Shown here piece by piece: positions 13,948 through 22,341 of a DNA stretch of 38,378 bases. The notes under the pieces were generated by a model that searched no databases, was not told the DNA's origin, and saw only the letters and a list, made by a program, of their open reading frames with translations. How positions within the stretch are numbered: the first letter of the stretch is position 1; every line of letters starts with the position of its first letter. This stretch comes from Acidobacteriota bacterium (GTDB lineage: Bacteria > Acidobacteriota > Terriglobia > Acidiferrales > UBA7541), in contig JAKBLM010000040.1 of the NCBI GenBank assembly GCA_021832085.1, positions 1 through 38,378 on the forward strand, read 5' to 3'. The position numbers and the translations under genes are program-made.

Positions 13948-16797
13948 ATGCGAATCCAAAACGTGGTGCGGTTCACGATAATGGCCGGCGCGCTCACACC
14001 GTTGCTCGCTACGGTCGCCGGTCGGCTGATGGCGCAGTCGCCACGCGACGTGAGCATCGAGCCGGAGGTGCGCGAGCGCCCGATTGAGCTCGACCGCGGC
14101 TCGGCGGCGCTCTGGCAGAGCCTCCTGAAACTCCATACGCGCGCCAGCCTGATCATGATCGACGCCCATCCCGACGACGAGGACGGCGGGCTGCTGGCCT
14201 ACGAATCGCGCGGCCAGGGCGCGCGTGTGGCGCTGCTCACTCTCAACCGGGGCGAGGCGGGCCAAAACCTCATGAACTCCGACTATTTCAACGCCATGGG
14301 CCTGCTCCGTACCGAGGAACTGCTCGCCGCCGATCATTACTACGGCGTGCAGCAGTACTTCACCCGTGTCATCGACTTCGGCTTCTCGAAATCCAAGGAA
14401 GAATCGTTCCGAAAATGGAAGAATGGGCACCTCTTCTACGACATCGTGCGCGTGGTCCGCATGGTGCGCCCGCTGGTGGTCACCTCCGTCTTCGATGGCA
14501 GCCCCGCCGATGGCCACGGCAACCACCGCGTGGCCGGCGAGCTCACCCAGAAAGTCTTCGACGCCGCCGGCAATCCGAACGTTTTCCCGGAACAGATTCG
14601 CGAGGGGCTGCGGCCGTGGACGCCGCTGAAGATGTACGCCCGCGTGCCCACCTTCGCTGTGCGTGGCGATCGTATCTGGGACTACGCGAACCGCCGCTAC
14701 TACCCGCTGCGCTTCTACAACTACATCAGCGACAAATGGATCGAGGGCCTGCTGCCCACTAATGTGGTGATCCCCGAGGGCGACTACAACCCTCTGCTCG
14801 GCGAAACCTATGAGCAGATCGGCCGCCAGGGCCTCAGCTTCCAGAAGTCCCAGAACGGCGGCATCGCCACCCCACCGCCCGGACCCGCCAATTCCGCCTA
14901 TCACCTGTTCGGCTCGCGCGTGCCGACCACCCCGCACGAAAGCTCGATGTTCCAGGGCATCAACATTTCGCTGATGGGTATCGCGGATCTCGCCGCGGGT
15001 CAGAACAACGCTTTCCTGAAAACGGGCCTCGAGAAGATCAACGGCTACGTGGAAGAGGCCATGCACGAGTTCAGCGCCGAACATCCCGGCAGGATCGCTC
15101 CGCTGCTGGCCCAGGGAGCTAAGGCAAACGCCGCGCTGATCAGCCAGGTGATCTCCAGCTCGCTGAGCGGCGACGCGAAATACAACGTCCTCTTCGAGCT
15201 CCGCATCAAGCAGGCGCAATTCAATACCGCCCTGGCCGAAGCCCTCGGGCTTTCCGTCCGATCGGACGTGACCCCGCCGCCGGTGCCGAACGAGCCTGTC
15301 GCTCCTTTCCATTTCCGCGGCCCGGCCGATACCTTCCGCATCGCGATTCCCGGCCAGACCTTCTATGCCCGCGTGCGCGCGGCCGATATGGGCAGCATCC
15401 CGGTGACCATCCGCCGCGTCTGGGTCGAAACACCGGATGGCGAGGAGTGGGCCGTCGAGCCGGAGAGCGCCGAGCCCACCCAGTTGGAACCGGGCAACGT
15501 CACCGTTCGTGAATTTCAGGTGAAGGTCCCGGACAACGCCGGCTACACTCGCCCCTATTTCACCCGCAGCAACCTCGAGCAGTCCTACTACGACATCATC
15601 AATCCGAAATACCTGAATCTGCCCTTCATGCCCTATCCCGTCGCCGGCTGGGTGGAATTCGAATACGATGGCGTCCCGGTGCGGCTCGGCCAGGTGGTGC
15701 AGACGCTCAAGCACCAGCGCGGCCTCGGCCAGGTGTCGGACCCGCTGATCGTGGGTCCTGCGATCTCGCTCTGGATTTCCCCCCAGGGCGGCATCGTCCC
15801 GATCGGAAGCAAATCGTTTGGCGTCTCCGTGCTGGTCCACAGCAATGTGAAGGGGACGGCCAAGGGAAACGTCCGGCTCGATCTGCCGCCGGGCTGGACT
15901 TCCACTCCCGCGACACATCCGTTCTCGTTCGCCCGCGACGGCCAGGCCTCCACGCTGCGCTTTGAGGTGCATCCGTCTTCGGTCGAGCCGAAGCCGTACG
16001 AAATCCACGCCGTGGCCACCTACGACGGCCGCGAGTATCGCGAAGGCTACAGAACGGTCGGCTATCCGGGTCTGCGCCCCTATTACCTCTACCGTCCGGC
16101 CGTCTACAACGTTAACGGCGTCGACGTGAAGATCGCTCCCAATCTCAAGGTCGCCTACGTGGTCGGCACCGGCGGCGACGTGTCGCAATCGCTCATCGAT
16201 CTCGGCGTGCATGCCACTTTCCTCAATAATCAGCAGATTGCCTCGGGCGATCTCTCCCGCTACAACGTCATCATCCTCGGCATCCGCGCCTATTCCGCGC
16301 GGCCCGATTTGGCCACCTACAACCAGCGTCTGCTCGACTACGTGCATCGCGGCGGAGTGTTGATCGTCCAGTATCAGGACGGCGCCTACGACCACAACTT
16401 TGCTCCCTATCCTTTCCACCTCGGCCACTTCCAAACCGTCACCCAGGAGCATTGCGCCGTGAAATTCCTCGAGCCCAATAATCCCGCGCTCCTCTGGCCC
16501 AACCACATCGGCCCGGCCGATTTCCTCAACTGGATCGAGGAACGCGGCCACGGCTATCCGGAATCCTGGGGACCGCAGTGGCAGGCACCTTTCGAAATGC
16601 ACGACAAGCTGCAGCCGCCGCAGAAGGGCGGGCTGCTCATCGCGCGCTACGGCAAGGGCGAGTACGTCTATCTGGCCCTGGCGCTCTACCGCCAGTTGCC
16701 CGAAGGCGTCCCCGGCGCCTATCGCATTTTCGCCAACCTGCTCAGCCTGGGCAGCAACCCCAGCATCGCCTCCGGCAACAACGGGTCGGGCCGCTAG
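13948..16797 (+). CDS. large exported LmbE/PIG-L-family deacetylase
   Basis: From ATG 13948 (GAGGGGGA just upstream) the protein has 949 residues. A signal peptide spans about residues 1-29, ending GRLMAQ. The PIG-L deacetylase domain starts with LIMIDAHPDDEDGG: the AHPDDE zinc motif is at 73-78, and GSPADGHGNHRVAGEL supplies the later HxxH-type ligand. Typical members of about 230 residues remove acetyl groups from GlcNAc-type sugars. This one adds roughly 600 residues: a beta-sandwich middle (about 440-700, NEW3-like) and a C-terminal glutamine-amidotransferase-like fold containing LKVAYVVGTGGDVSQSLIDL, NVIILGIRAYS and GGVLIVQYQDGAYD. Such large forms recur in acidobacteria and Bacteroidetes. 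The exported location means the substrate is outside the cytoplasm, so it is not the cytoplasmic BshB step. Confidence 0.82.
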   Translation: MRIQNVVRFTIMAGALTPLLATVAGRLMAQSPRDVSIEPEVRERPIELDRGSAALWQSLLKLHTRASLIMIDAHPDDEDGGLLAYESRGQGARVALLTLNRGEAGQNLMNSDYFNAMGLLRTEELLAADHYYGVQQYFTRVIDFGFSKSKEESFRKWKNGHLFYDIVRVVRMVRPLVVTSVFDGSPADGHGNHRVAGELTQKVFDAAGNPNVFPEQIREGLRPWTPLKMYARVPTFAVRGDRIWDYANRRYYPLRFYNYISDKWIEGLLPTNVVIPEGDYNPLLGETYEQIGRQGLSFQKSQNGGIATPPPGPANSAYHLFGSRVPTTPHESSMFQGINISLMGIADLAAGQNNAFLKTGLEKINGYVEEAMHEFSAEHPGRIAPLLAQGAKANAALISQVISSSLSGDAKYNVLFELRIKQAQFNTALAEALGLSVRSDVTPPPVPNEPVAPFHFRGPADTFRIAIPGQTFYARVRAADMGSIPVTIRRVWVETPDGEEWAVEPESAEPTQLEPGNVTVREFQVKVPDNAGYTRPYFTRSNLEQSYYDIINPKYLNLPFMPYPVAGWVEFEYDGVPVRLGQVVQTLKHQRGLGQVSDPLIVGPAISLWISPQGGIVPIGSKSFGVSVLVHSNVKGTAKGNVRLDLPPGWTSTPATHPFSFARDGQASTLRFEVHPSSVEPKPYEIHAVATYDGREYREGYRTVGYPGLRPYYLYRPAVYNVNGVDVKIAPNLKVAYVVGTGGDVSQSLIDLGVHATFLNNQQIASGDLSRYNVIILGIRAYSARPDLATYNQRLLDYVHRGGVLIVQYQDGAYDHNFAPYPFHLGHFQTVTQEHCAVKFLEPNNPALLWPNHIGPADFLNWIEERGHGYPESWGPQWQAPFEMHDKLQPPQKGGLLIARYGKGEYVYLALALYRQLPEGVPGAYRIFANLLSLGSNPSIASGNNGSGR

Positions 16798-16821
16798 CCC
16801 GGCCGGTCCCCCGAGAAAATC

Positions 16822-16860
16822 GCACGGGGCGCGCACGCCACCCGCCTCCGCGCCCCGTGC
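16822..16860 (+). terminator. strong hairpin downstream of the LmbE gene
   Basis: GCACGGGGCGCG and CGCGCCCCGTGC form a perfect 12-bp stem around a 15-base loop, starting 25 bases after the stop codon. There is no run of T residues after it, so it may act as a transcript-stabilising or Rho-assisted structure. The remainder of 16861-17213 shows no gene. Confidence 0.6.
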
Positions 16861-17213
16861 CACGTCCACGCTGCCGCTCGTCACTGGCGCGACCGCCCGC
16901 CGACCATTCGTCAATCCTCCCGCGCTGAACGCCTCCCTGTAGAACCTCCCTTCAGGGCGGCAACTTGCCGAGATTGTGTGGCAGCCTTTCAGCTCTGCAT
17001 CTTTCCCTTCCCACCGGCAAGCCGCCGTACCTTCGCCAAAAAGCCAGCGAAAATTGCGGTGCTCGCGCCGGCAATTCCACCACAAAATGACCCCGCGCCT
17101 TGACGAGTGCCCGCATGCACAGGCAAACTCCGCGAGTGCCCACCGGCCTTCACGCGGGTGGGCGAATGCGGCGGAGGCCTTTTCTCACTCCGCCGCGGAA
17201 CGGACCCCGAACC

Positions 17214-18248
17214 ATGTCGCTGATGATGCAGGAAATTGCCGAACAGCCGCAGGCGCTGCGGCGCACGTTGCGCGCTGAGCGCGGCCACGCCCGCGAGTTC
17301 CGCCGCTTCGCAGCGCGCCGGAAATTCCGGATGATCGTGCTCGTGGCGCGCGGCACTTCGGACAACGCCGCTCTCTTTGGCCGCTACCTGCTCGAACTCA
17401 CCACCGGAATCCCCGTCTCGCTCTCGGCGCCCTCGATCTACACGCTCTATCACGCCAGGCTCGACCTGAAAGGAACGCTGATGGTGGGCATCTCGCAATC
17501 GGGCGAATCGACCGACGTGAATCTGGTGCTTCGCTCGGGCCGCCGCCAGGGCGCCTATACGGTTGGCATCACCAACGAGAAGCGATCGACCATGGCCGGC
17601 ATCGTCGACGAGGTGTTCACCGTGCGGGCGGGCCGCCAGCGTTCTGTGGCGGCGACCAAAACTTATACCGGCCAACTGCTCGCGCTCTACTTGATCGCAA
17701 GCGGCCTCGCGCCGACGATCCACATCGAGGACGTGGCCCGAATTCCCGATTGGGTGGAGCAGGCGCTCACGCTTGAGCGGCCGATCACCGAGTTGGTGGA
17801 GCGCTATCGCTACATGCGCCAGGCCGTGGTGGTTGCTCGTGGGCTGAACTACGCGAGTGCCTTTGAATTCGCCCTGAAGCTGATGGAGACCTGCTATATC
17901 GTCGCCGAGCGCTTCAGTTCGGCTGATTTCCTCCATGGCCCGATCGCCATGGTCGAGCGCGACCTGCCGATTTTCCTCTTCCTTCCGCCCGGACCCTGCC
18001 AGCAGACGTTGGCCAGCCTGGCGCGCAAGCTGCGCCGCATGCGTGCGGAAACGGTGCTCTTCACCTCGAAAAACGTCGCGCAGCCGCCGGCAACGCGCAC
18101 CATCGCCATCCCGGCTGCTGTCCCGGAAATCTATACGCCGATTCCCTACATCGTGCCCGGACAACTATTCGCCGCCCAGCTCGCCGAAGCGAAAGGACTC
18201 AACCCCGACAAGCCCCGCTTCCTGCAAGTGGTCACCCGCACCATCTAG
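17214..18248 (+). CDS. SIS-domain sugar-phosphate isomerase/deaminase-like protein (GlmS-isomerase type)
   Basis: A 344-residue protein with two SIS domains, equivalent to the isomerase half of GlmS without its glutaminase domain. First domain: ARGTSDNAALFGRYLLE, then GISQSGESTDV, TVGITNEKRSTMAG, and SVAATKTYTGQLLALYL. Second domain: ARGLNYASAFEFALKLMETC, then FLHGPIAMVE, and the C-terminal KGLNPDKPRFLQVVTRTI. Such stand-alone proteins include NagB-II glucosamine-6-phosphate deaminases and AgaS. The GlmS catalytic Glu (KLMET) and His (FLHGP) are kept. The C-terminal catalytic Lys (NLAKSVT in GlmS) is replaced by Val (FLQVVT). The start is uncertain: ATG 17214 fits the family, but no clear Shine-Dalgarno site precedes it. 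Confidence 0.75.
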   Translation: MSLMMQEIAEQPQALRRTLRAERGHAREFRRFAARRKFRMIVLVARGTSDNAALFGRYLLELTTGIPVSLSAPSIYTLYHARLDLKGTLMVGISQSGESTDVNLVLRSGRRQGAYTVGITNEKRSTMAGIVDEVFTVRAGRQRSVAATKTYTGQLLALYLIASGLAPTIHIEDVARIPDWVEQALTLERPITELVERYRYMRQAVVVARGLNYASAFEFALKLMETCYIVAERFSSADFLHGPIAMVERDLPIFLFLPPGPCQQTLASLARKLRRMRAETVLFTSKNVAQPPATRTIAIPAAVPEIYTPIPYIVPGQLFAAQLAEAKGLNPDKPRFLQVVTRTI

Positions 18249-18429
18249 CGCAAGCACGTTTCACGGTCTTTGCGTGGCGGACCCTGGCCGCGGTCATCGG
18301 AGTTTACGTAGACGGACCACATGACCCAGCCCCGCTTTGCCGGCTACACTACTCCCGTAGGGCCTCTTTCCTCACTCAATTCTCTCGGCCATTTCCCTTG
18401 CCTGACCCTGCTCGCCAAAATCGCAAAAG

Positions 18430-18509
18430 TGTACCGATTCTCCGATCTTCCTTCGCTGAAAACACGGGGTTTAGCCATAAAAAGAATCGTTTTCCTGTAC
18501 CGATTCTCC
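18430..18509 (+). repeat. 14-bp direct repeat pair in an intergenic region
   Basis: TGTACCGATTCTCC occurs at 18430-18443 and again at 18496-18509, 66 bases start to start, in the 366-base gap between convergent genes. Nothing else recognisable lies in the gap. The pair could be two protein-binding sites or the scar of a small duplication. Confidence 0.5.
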
Positions 18510-18614
18510 CCTGTCGTTCCGGTCGGTCCGTTCGCCCGCTCACCACTCCGGCTCCCGCCTGTTCAGCGCCCAGACCCCGGTACCCAGCGAAACGTTGGCC
18601 GGGTCGTCGGCCAG

Positions 18615-19622
18615 CTAGGGGCGGGAAGCCAGCGAAGCGGCCAGCGCGGCGCGCGTCTTCCGCAGTTGCGCGGCCTGCGGGCAGTTGGGAAAACGGCTGA
18701 GGAAACGGGTGAGTTCGTTGAGCGCCAGCTTGGGCTTGTGGAGCTGGATCAGGTCGTCGTAGAGCAGCAGATGGACCGACAGGATCTGCGGATGGAGTTT
18801 TCCCGCCATCAGCAGGTGCGTATAGGCTTCCTCGTAGCGGTGCTGGTTGTAGCGGAGCCGCCCCAATTCCAGTTGGGCGAACCAGTCGGTTTTCGAAATC
18901 CGGAGGCTGTGCTTGAACGCGCGCGCCGCCTGCCGGTCTCGCTTCTGCTCCATGTAGAGGTAGCCGAGATAGGCAAAATTCTCAGCATTGTTCTTTTCGA
19001 GCACGAAGGCGTGATCGATGGCGAGCCGGGCCTGAGGGAAATGATGCCGGCTGGCATAGGCGGCGCTAAGCTGCCGGTACCCGGCGGCGAAGCGAGGAGC
19101 GAGTCGTATCGCCTTGCGGAAAGCAGCCGCGGCCTTGGCGTACTTTCCCGCGTCCATGCACTGAAGGCCGCGCCGAAATTCCACGCGGGCCTTGGGCGGA
19201 ATTTCCAACTGTTCGATCGAGACGAGCGGGCCGTGTTGCGAACGGTGCGAGGCAGGAAGGGGCACGAGAGTGAAATTCTCCTCCGTCGTGGGGGACGTGT
19301 CCATCACTAGCCGGTGGATAGGCTCGAAGCCCTGCACTTCGATGTCGATCGTGAAGTTGCCTCCCATGAAATACCCCTTGAACGCATAGTAGCCGGCCGA
19401 GTCGGTAGTGGTGGATTGGATCATACCGCCGACGTTCTCCGGGTCCAGACGAACATAAACGAACGGGACCGGAGTGCCGTTGGCCAGGCGCACTTCTCCC
19501 TCAATCGTGGGGATGGATCCGGGAGTGGTACTGTTTGTCTCTCCAACGAGAGGATTCGTCTGCGCGAGCAGGCTGCCGGGGCCGCATAGAAGCAAAAGAA
19601 TCAACACGAGCCATCGCGTCAT
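18615..19622 (-). CDS. secreted TPR protein with carboxypeptidase-regulatory-like domain, copy A1
   Basis: A 335-residue exported protein. The signal peptide MTRWLVLILLLLCGPGSLLA precedes Gln. Residues about 38-115 form a CarboxypepD_reg-like beta domain (IEGEVRLANGTPVPFVYVRL, then DSAGYYAFKGYF, then DIEVQGFEPIHRLV). From about 145 to 310 come tetratricopeptide repeats (ARVEFRRGLQCMDAGKYAKA, AYLGYLYMEQKRDRQAARAF, LELGRLRYNQHRYEEAYTHL). Such proteins are common exported scaffolds in acidobacteria; partner and role are unknown. The ATG follows AAGGGGGGTG. It is the last gene of the minus-strand series B2 remnant, A2, B1, A1 and is much closer to A2 than to B1, sharing for example GGMIQSxxTDSAGYY and the tail RFPNCPQAAQLRKTRAALAA. 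Confidence 0.8.
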   Translation of the reverse strand: MTRWLVLILLLLCGPGSLLAQTNPLVGETNSTTPGSIPTIEGEVRLANGTPVPFVYVRLDPENVGGMIQSTTTDSAGYYAFKGYFMGGNFTIDIEVQGFEPIHRLVMDTSPTTEENFTLVPLPASHRSQHGPLVSIEQLEIPPKARVEFRRGLQCMDAGKYAKAAAAFRKAIRLAPRFAAGYRQLSAAYASRHHFPQARLAIDHAFVLEKNNAENFAYLGYLYMEQKRDRQAARAFKHSLRISKTDWFAQLELGRLRYNQHRYEEAYTHLLMAGKLHPQILSVHLLLYDDLIQLHKPKLALNELTRFLSRFPNCPQAAQLRKTRAALAASLASRP

Positions 19623-19683
19623 CGTTGCACCCCCCCTTGCACCAGATGACCGCGCTCAGCCGAGAAAGCCGTTCGAGGGAAAT

Positions 19684-19718
19684 CGCGGCGGAGCGAGCGC
19701 GAGCGACTCTTCGCCGCG
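19684..19718 (-). repeat. hairpin in the B1-A1 intergenic spacer
   Basis: CGCGGCG and CGCCGCG pair around a 21-base loop. The equivalent spacer between the B2 remnant and A2 (21898-21930) keeps GCGGC/GCCGC and the loop bases GAGCGAGCG. The conservation is expected from duplication of the whole unit, though the stem may also end or attenuate transcription between B and A. Confidence 0.4.
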
Positions 19719-19727
19719 AGCGGCGGA

Positions 19728-20717
19728 TCAGTGTTGCTTCGCGGCCGCAGCGGCCAGCGCCGGCCGCACCTTGCGCATCCGGGCGGCCTGGGGATTTTTC
19801 GGGAAACGGGCGACGAACGCGTCTAACTCAGCGAGTGCTGCTTTGTATTTGTTCAGGTGGATCAGATCGTCGTAAAGCATCAGATGCACGGTAGCCATCT
19901 GGGGATGGAGCTCGCGCGCGGCCAGAAAATGTCGGTAGGCGGCCGCGTAGTCTTTCTGCTCATATCGAAGGCGGCCCAACTCGAGTTGGGCAAACCAGTT
20001 CTTCGGCTCCATGCGGAGGCTTTTCTCGAACGATTTTCTGGCCTTCTCGGGCTGTTTCTCCATCATGTAGAGATAGCCCAGATAGCCGTAGCTCTCGGAA
20101 GAGGGCTTTTCGATCCTTACGGCTTGCTCGATCGCCCTCTTGGCCTCGGGAAAATGATGTTGGTCGGCGTAAATCTCGCTGAGCCGCAGATAACTGGCGG
20201 CGTACTGCGGATCGATCTGGATGGCCTTTTTAAAAGCGCGCTCGGCTTCGGAGGCCTTTCCCTGGTCGAGATTGCGCAGGCCCGTCTGGAACTGCGCGAC
20301 CGCCCGAGGGGGAACGGCAGCTGTCACCGCGGGAACGATCCCACCCACATTCCCGTTCTTGCTGGGCTTTGGGATCAGGGTGATCGGCACGTAAGTTGAC
20401 GGGCCGGTGAGCATCACGAGTTTGTTGACCGGCTCGAAGCCCTGTACGTTGATTGAAATCTCATAGTTCCCGCCGGCGCCGATGCCCTGGCCCGCGAACG
20501 CGAAATGGCCGGCAGAATCCGTGGTGGCGGTCTGGATCAAACCACCGGCGTTCTCCGGTTCAAGCTTGATATAAACGTCCGGCAACGGCTGCCCGTTGGG
20601 CAGCTCGACCTCGCCCTGGATGGTGCCATTGGTATAGGGATTCTGATTCATCTGAGCCAGAAGCCCCGTCGCACAAAACAATAGGATGGCAAGAAAAACG
20701 ACACTGCGGCGCATCAC
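19728..20717 (-). CDS. secreted TPR protein with carboxypeptidase-regulatory-like domain, copy B1
   Basis: The 329-residue protein has a signal peptide (VVFLAILLFCATGLLAQ), a CarboxypepD_reg-like domain (IQGEVELPNGQPLPDVYIKL, DSAGHFAFAGQG, INVQGFEPVNKLV) and four or so TPR units (VAQFQTGLRNLDQGKASEAE, YLRLSEIYADQHHFPEAKRA, YGYLGYLYMMEKQPEKARKS, LELGRLRYEQKDYAAAYRHF). It shares its whole layout with the A proteins but differs in detail: a Gly-rich turn AGQGIGAGGNY, a KPSKNGNVGG linker and the tail ARMRKVRPALAAAAAKQH, which the remnant at 21941 also has. The start is GTG 20717 or ATG 20714, both downstream of GGAAGGGGG. A leader hairpin lies about 40 bases upstream. Function is unknown; export to the periplasm or outer membrane is inferred. 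Confidence 0.8.
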   Translation of the reverse strand: MMRRSVVFLAILLFCATGLLAQMNQNPYTNGTIQGEVELPNGQPLPDVYIKLEPENAGGLIQTATTDSAGHFAFAGQGIGAGGNYEISINVQGFEPVNKLVMLTGPSTYVPITLIPKPSKNGNVGGIVPAVTAAVPPRAVAQFQTGLRNLDQGKASEAERAFKKAIQIDPQYAASYLRLSEIYADQHHFPEAKRAIEQAVRIEKPSSESYGYLGYLYMMEKQPEKARKSFEKSLRMEPKNWFAQLELGRLRYEQKDYAAAYRHFLAARELHPQMATVHLMLYDDLIHLNKYKAALAELDAFVARFPKNPQAARMRKVRPALAAAAAKQH

Positions 20718-20753
20718 GGGAAGACCCCCTTCCTAACGCTTTTACTCCCACTT

Positions 20754-20788
20754 CCACCACGATGCAAGCAAATGCTGCCCCGTGGTGG
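20754..20788 (-). promoter_or_regulatory. leader hairpin upstream of B1
   Basis: CCACCACG (20754-20761) and CGTGGTGG (20781-20788) form a perfect 8-bp stem around the loop ATGCAAGCAAATGCTGCCC. The remnant B2 has the same loop core (ATGCAAGCAAAAGCTGC) inside a stem of different sequence. A conserved loop held by changed but still pairing stems suggests a structured leader or regulatory element in the transcript. Confidence 0.5.
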
Positions 20789-20833
20789 GGGTTACTCCTT
20801 AGGCGGGTCGTGAGTCGCCAGTGGAAATGAGGA

Positions 20834-21838
20834 CTATTCGCCAGAAGCTAACGAGGCCGCGAGCGCGGCGCGCGTCTTTCGTAACTGCGCTGCCTGGGGG
20901 CAGTTGGGAAAACGGGCGAGGAACTGGGTCAGCACCGCGAGGGCTTGCCTGGGCTTGCGCAGCTGGATGAGGTCATCGTAGAGAAGCAGATGAACCGAGC
21001 GGATCTGGGGATGGAGCTGGCGGGCCTCCAACAGATGAATGTAAGCGTCCTTGTAACGGTGTTCGTTGTAGCGAAGCCGGCCTAGCTCGAGGTGGGCGAA
21101 CCAATCCGTTTTCGAAATCCCGAGGCATTGCTGGAAAGCGCGCTCCGCGCGCCCGTCGTGCTTTTCCTCCATGTAGAGATAGCCGAGATAAGCAAAGTTC
21201 CTGGCGCTGTGTTTTTTGAGCAGGAAGGCGTGTTCGATGGCCAGACGCGCCCTGGAGAAGAGGTGCAGTTTGGCGTAGACGACACTGAGCTGACGAAACG
21301 CCTCGACGAAGTGAGAATCGAGTCGAGCGGCTTTGTGGAAGGCCGCCTCGGCCTTTGCGTACCTTCCCGCGTTCATGTGCTGAAGGCCACGCCGGTATTG
21401 GGCCAGCGCCTTGGACGAAATTTCCAGCTCTTTGACGGAGACCGTGGGCTGCTCATGGGAAGGGGAAGCGGCGGGAAGGGGCACGAGGGTGAAGTTTTCC
21501 TCGGTGTCGGGCGAAGTGACCATGACGAGCCGGTGAATGGGCTCGAAGCCATGGACGTTGATGTCGATGTAGTAGTTGTGGCCGGCAAAATGTCCGTTAA
21601 ACAAGTAATATCCGGCTGAGTCGGTGCTGGCTGACTGGATCATGCCGCCGAAATTTTCGGGGTCCAATCGAAGGTAGATGAAAGGAACCGGGCTGCCGTT
21701 AGGCAGCTGGACTTCGCCTTCGATCGTCGGGAGACCGCTGGGATCCGACTGGGCGGTGATGTCGTAGGGGTTGCTCTGGGCGAGCAGGGTGGTGGCGGCA
21801 GAGAGAACCAGAAGGACCAGGACAAGCAATCGCGTCAT
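20834..21838 (-). CDS. secreted TPR protein with carboxypeptidase-regulatory-like domain, copy A2
   Basis: The 334-residue paralogue of A1 starts MTRLLVLVLLVLSAATTLLA, a signal peptide, at an ATG preceded by AAGGAG. The beta domain reads IEGEVQLPNGSPVPFIYLRL, DSAGYYLFNGHF and INVHGFEPIHRLVM. The TPR part contains ALAQYRRGLQHMNAGRYAKA, FAYLGYLYMEEKHDGRAERA and LELGRLRYNEHRYKDAYIHL, ending RFPNCPQAAQLRKTRAALAA. Near identity with A1 along the entire length, including the tail, shows that A1 and A2 arose by duplication, not by convergence on TPR motifs. It is flanked by B1 (116-base gap) and the B2 remnant (102-base gap), preserving the B-then-A order. Confidence 0.8.
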   Translation of the reverse strand: MTRLLVLVLLVLSAATTLLAQSNPYDITAQSDPSGLPTIEGEVQLPNGSPVPFIYLRLDPENFGGMIQSASTDSAGYYLFNGHFAGHNYYIDINVHGFEPIHRLVMVTSPDTEENFTLVPLPAASPSHEQPTVSVKELEISSKALAQYRRGLQHMNAGRYAKAEAAFHKAARLDSHFVEAFRQLSVVYAKLHLFSRARLAIEHAFLLKKHSARNFAYLGYLYMEEKHDGRAERAFQQCLGISKTDWFAHLELGRLRYNEHRYKDAYIHLLEARQLHPQIRSVHLLLYDDLIQLRKPRQALAVLTQFLARFPNCPQAAQLRKTRAALAASLASGE

Positions 21839-21940
21839 CGTTGCACTCCTTGCCTCGACCGACCGGGGTCAGCCGGGAATGCCGCGCGAGAAAATCGGCG
21901 GCGGAGCGAGCGTGAGCGATTTTTTGCCGCGTGCGGAGGA

Positions 21941-22279
21941 TCAGTGCTGCTTGGCGCCTGCGGCGTTGAGGGCGGGCCGTGCCTTGCGCATGCGGGGGGC
22001 CTCGAGATCCTTTGGGAAGCGTGCGACCAAGGCTTCCAGATCGAGGTAGGCGAGATTGCCGTGGCCTTGGGAAGAAGGCTTTTCGATCCGGATGGTTTGC
22101 GCGGCCACTTTCCTGGCCGTGGGGAAGATGTATCGGTCGCCGCAGATCGTGCGGAGCCGGAAGTGGCTGGCGACGTATCGCGGATTGATCCGGGTGGCCT
22201 TCGGGAAAGCGTTCTCGATCTGGGAGGGCTTTCTCAGAGGGCCGGTGGCAAAAACCATGCTGCAGATCACGCGGTCCAC
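21941..22279 (-). pseudogene. remnant of secreted TPR protein, copy B2
   Basis: A 112-codon open frame is the wreck of a B-type gene. Its middle, AFPKATRINPRYVASHFRLR and ARKVAAQTIRIEKPSSQGHG, aligns with B1 residues containing AFKKAIQIDPQYAASYLRLS and AKRAIEQAVRIEKPSSESYG. Then, after NLAYL, it jumps directly to LEALVARFPKDLEAPRMRKA and the tail AGAKQH, the extreme C-terminus of B1. The signal peptide and beta domain are gone and about 90 residues of TPR are deleted. The sequence upstream still carries the leader hairpin and TTTTACTCCCACT block found before B1. The frame happens to stay open but a functional product is unlikely. Confidence 0.75.
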
Positions 22280-22297
22280 CCTCTTGGGCCGTTTTTA

Positions 22298-22341
22298 CTC
22301 CCACTCTCAGCGCTATGCAAGCAAAAGCTGCGCAGTGGGAG
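22298..22341 (-). promoter_or_regulatory. leader hairpin upstream of the B2 remnant
   Basis: CTCCCACT (22298-22305) pairs with AGTGGGAG (22334-22341) around a loop containing GCTATGCAAGCAAAAGCTGC. It is the counterpart of the B1 leader hairpin: the loop core is conserved, but the pairing arms differ in sequence and position. Confidence 0.5.

Noticed and set aside
13948..16797. LmbE protein as the bacillithiol deacetylase BshB
   Set aside because: It has a signal peptide and is about four times longer than BshB, so the substrate is unlikely to be cytoplasmic GlcNAc-malate.
13933..17085. 1050-codon minus-strand open frame
   Set aside because: It lies opposite the LmbE/PIG-L gene, has no family motifs, and is a shadow caused by high GC at third positions.
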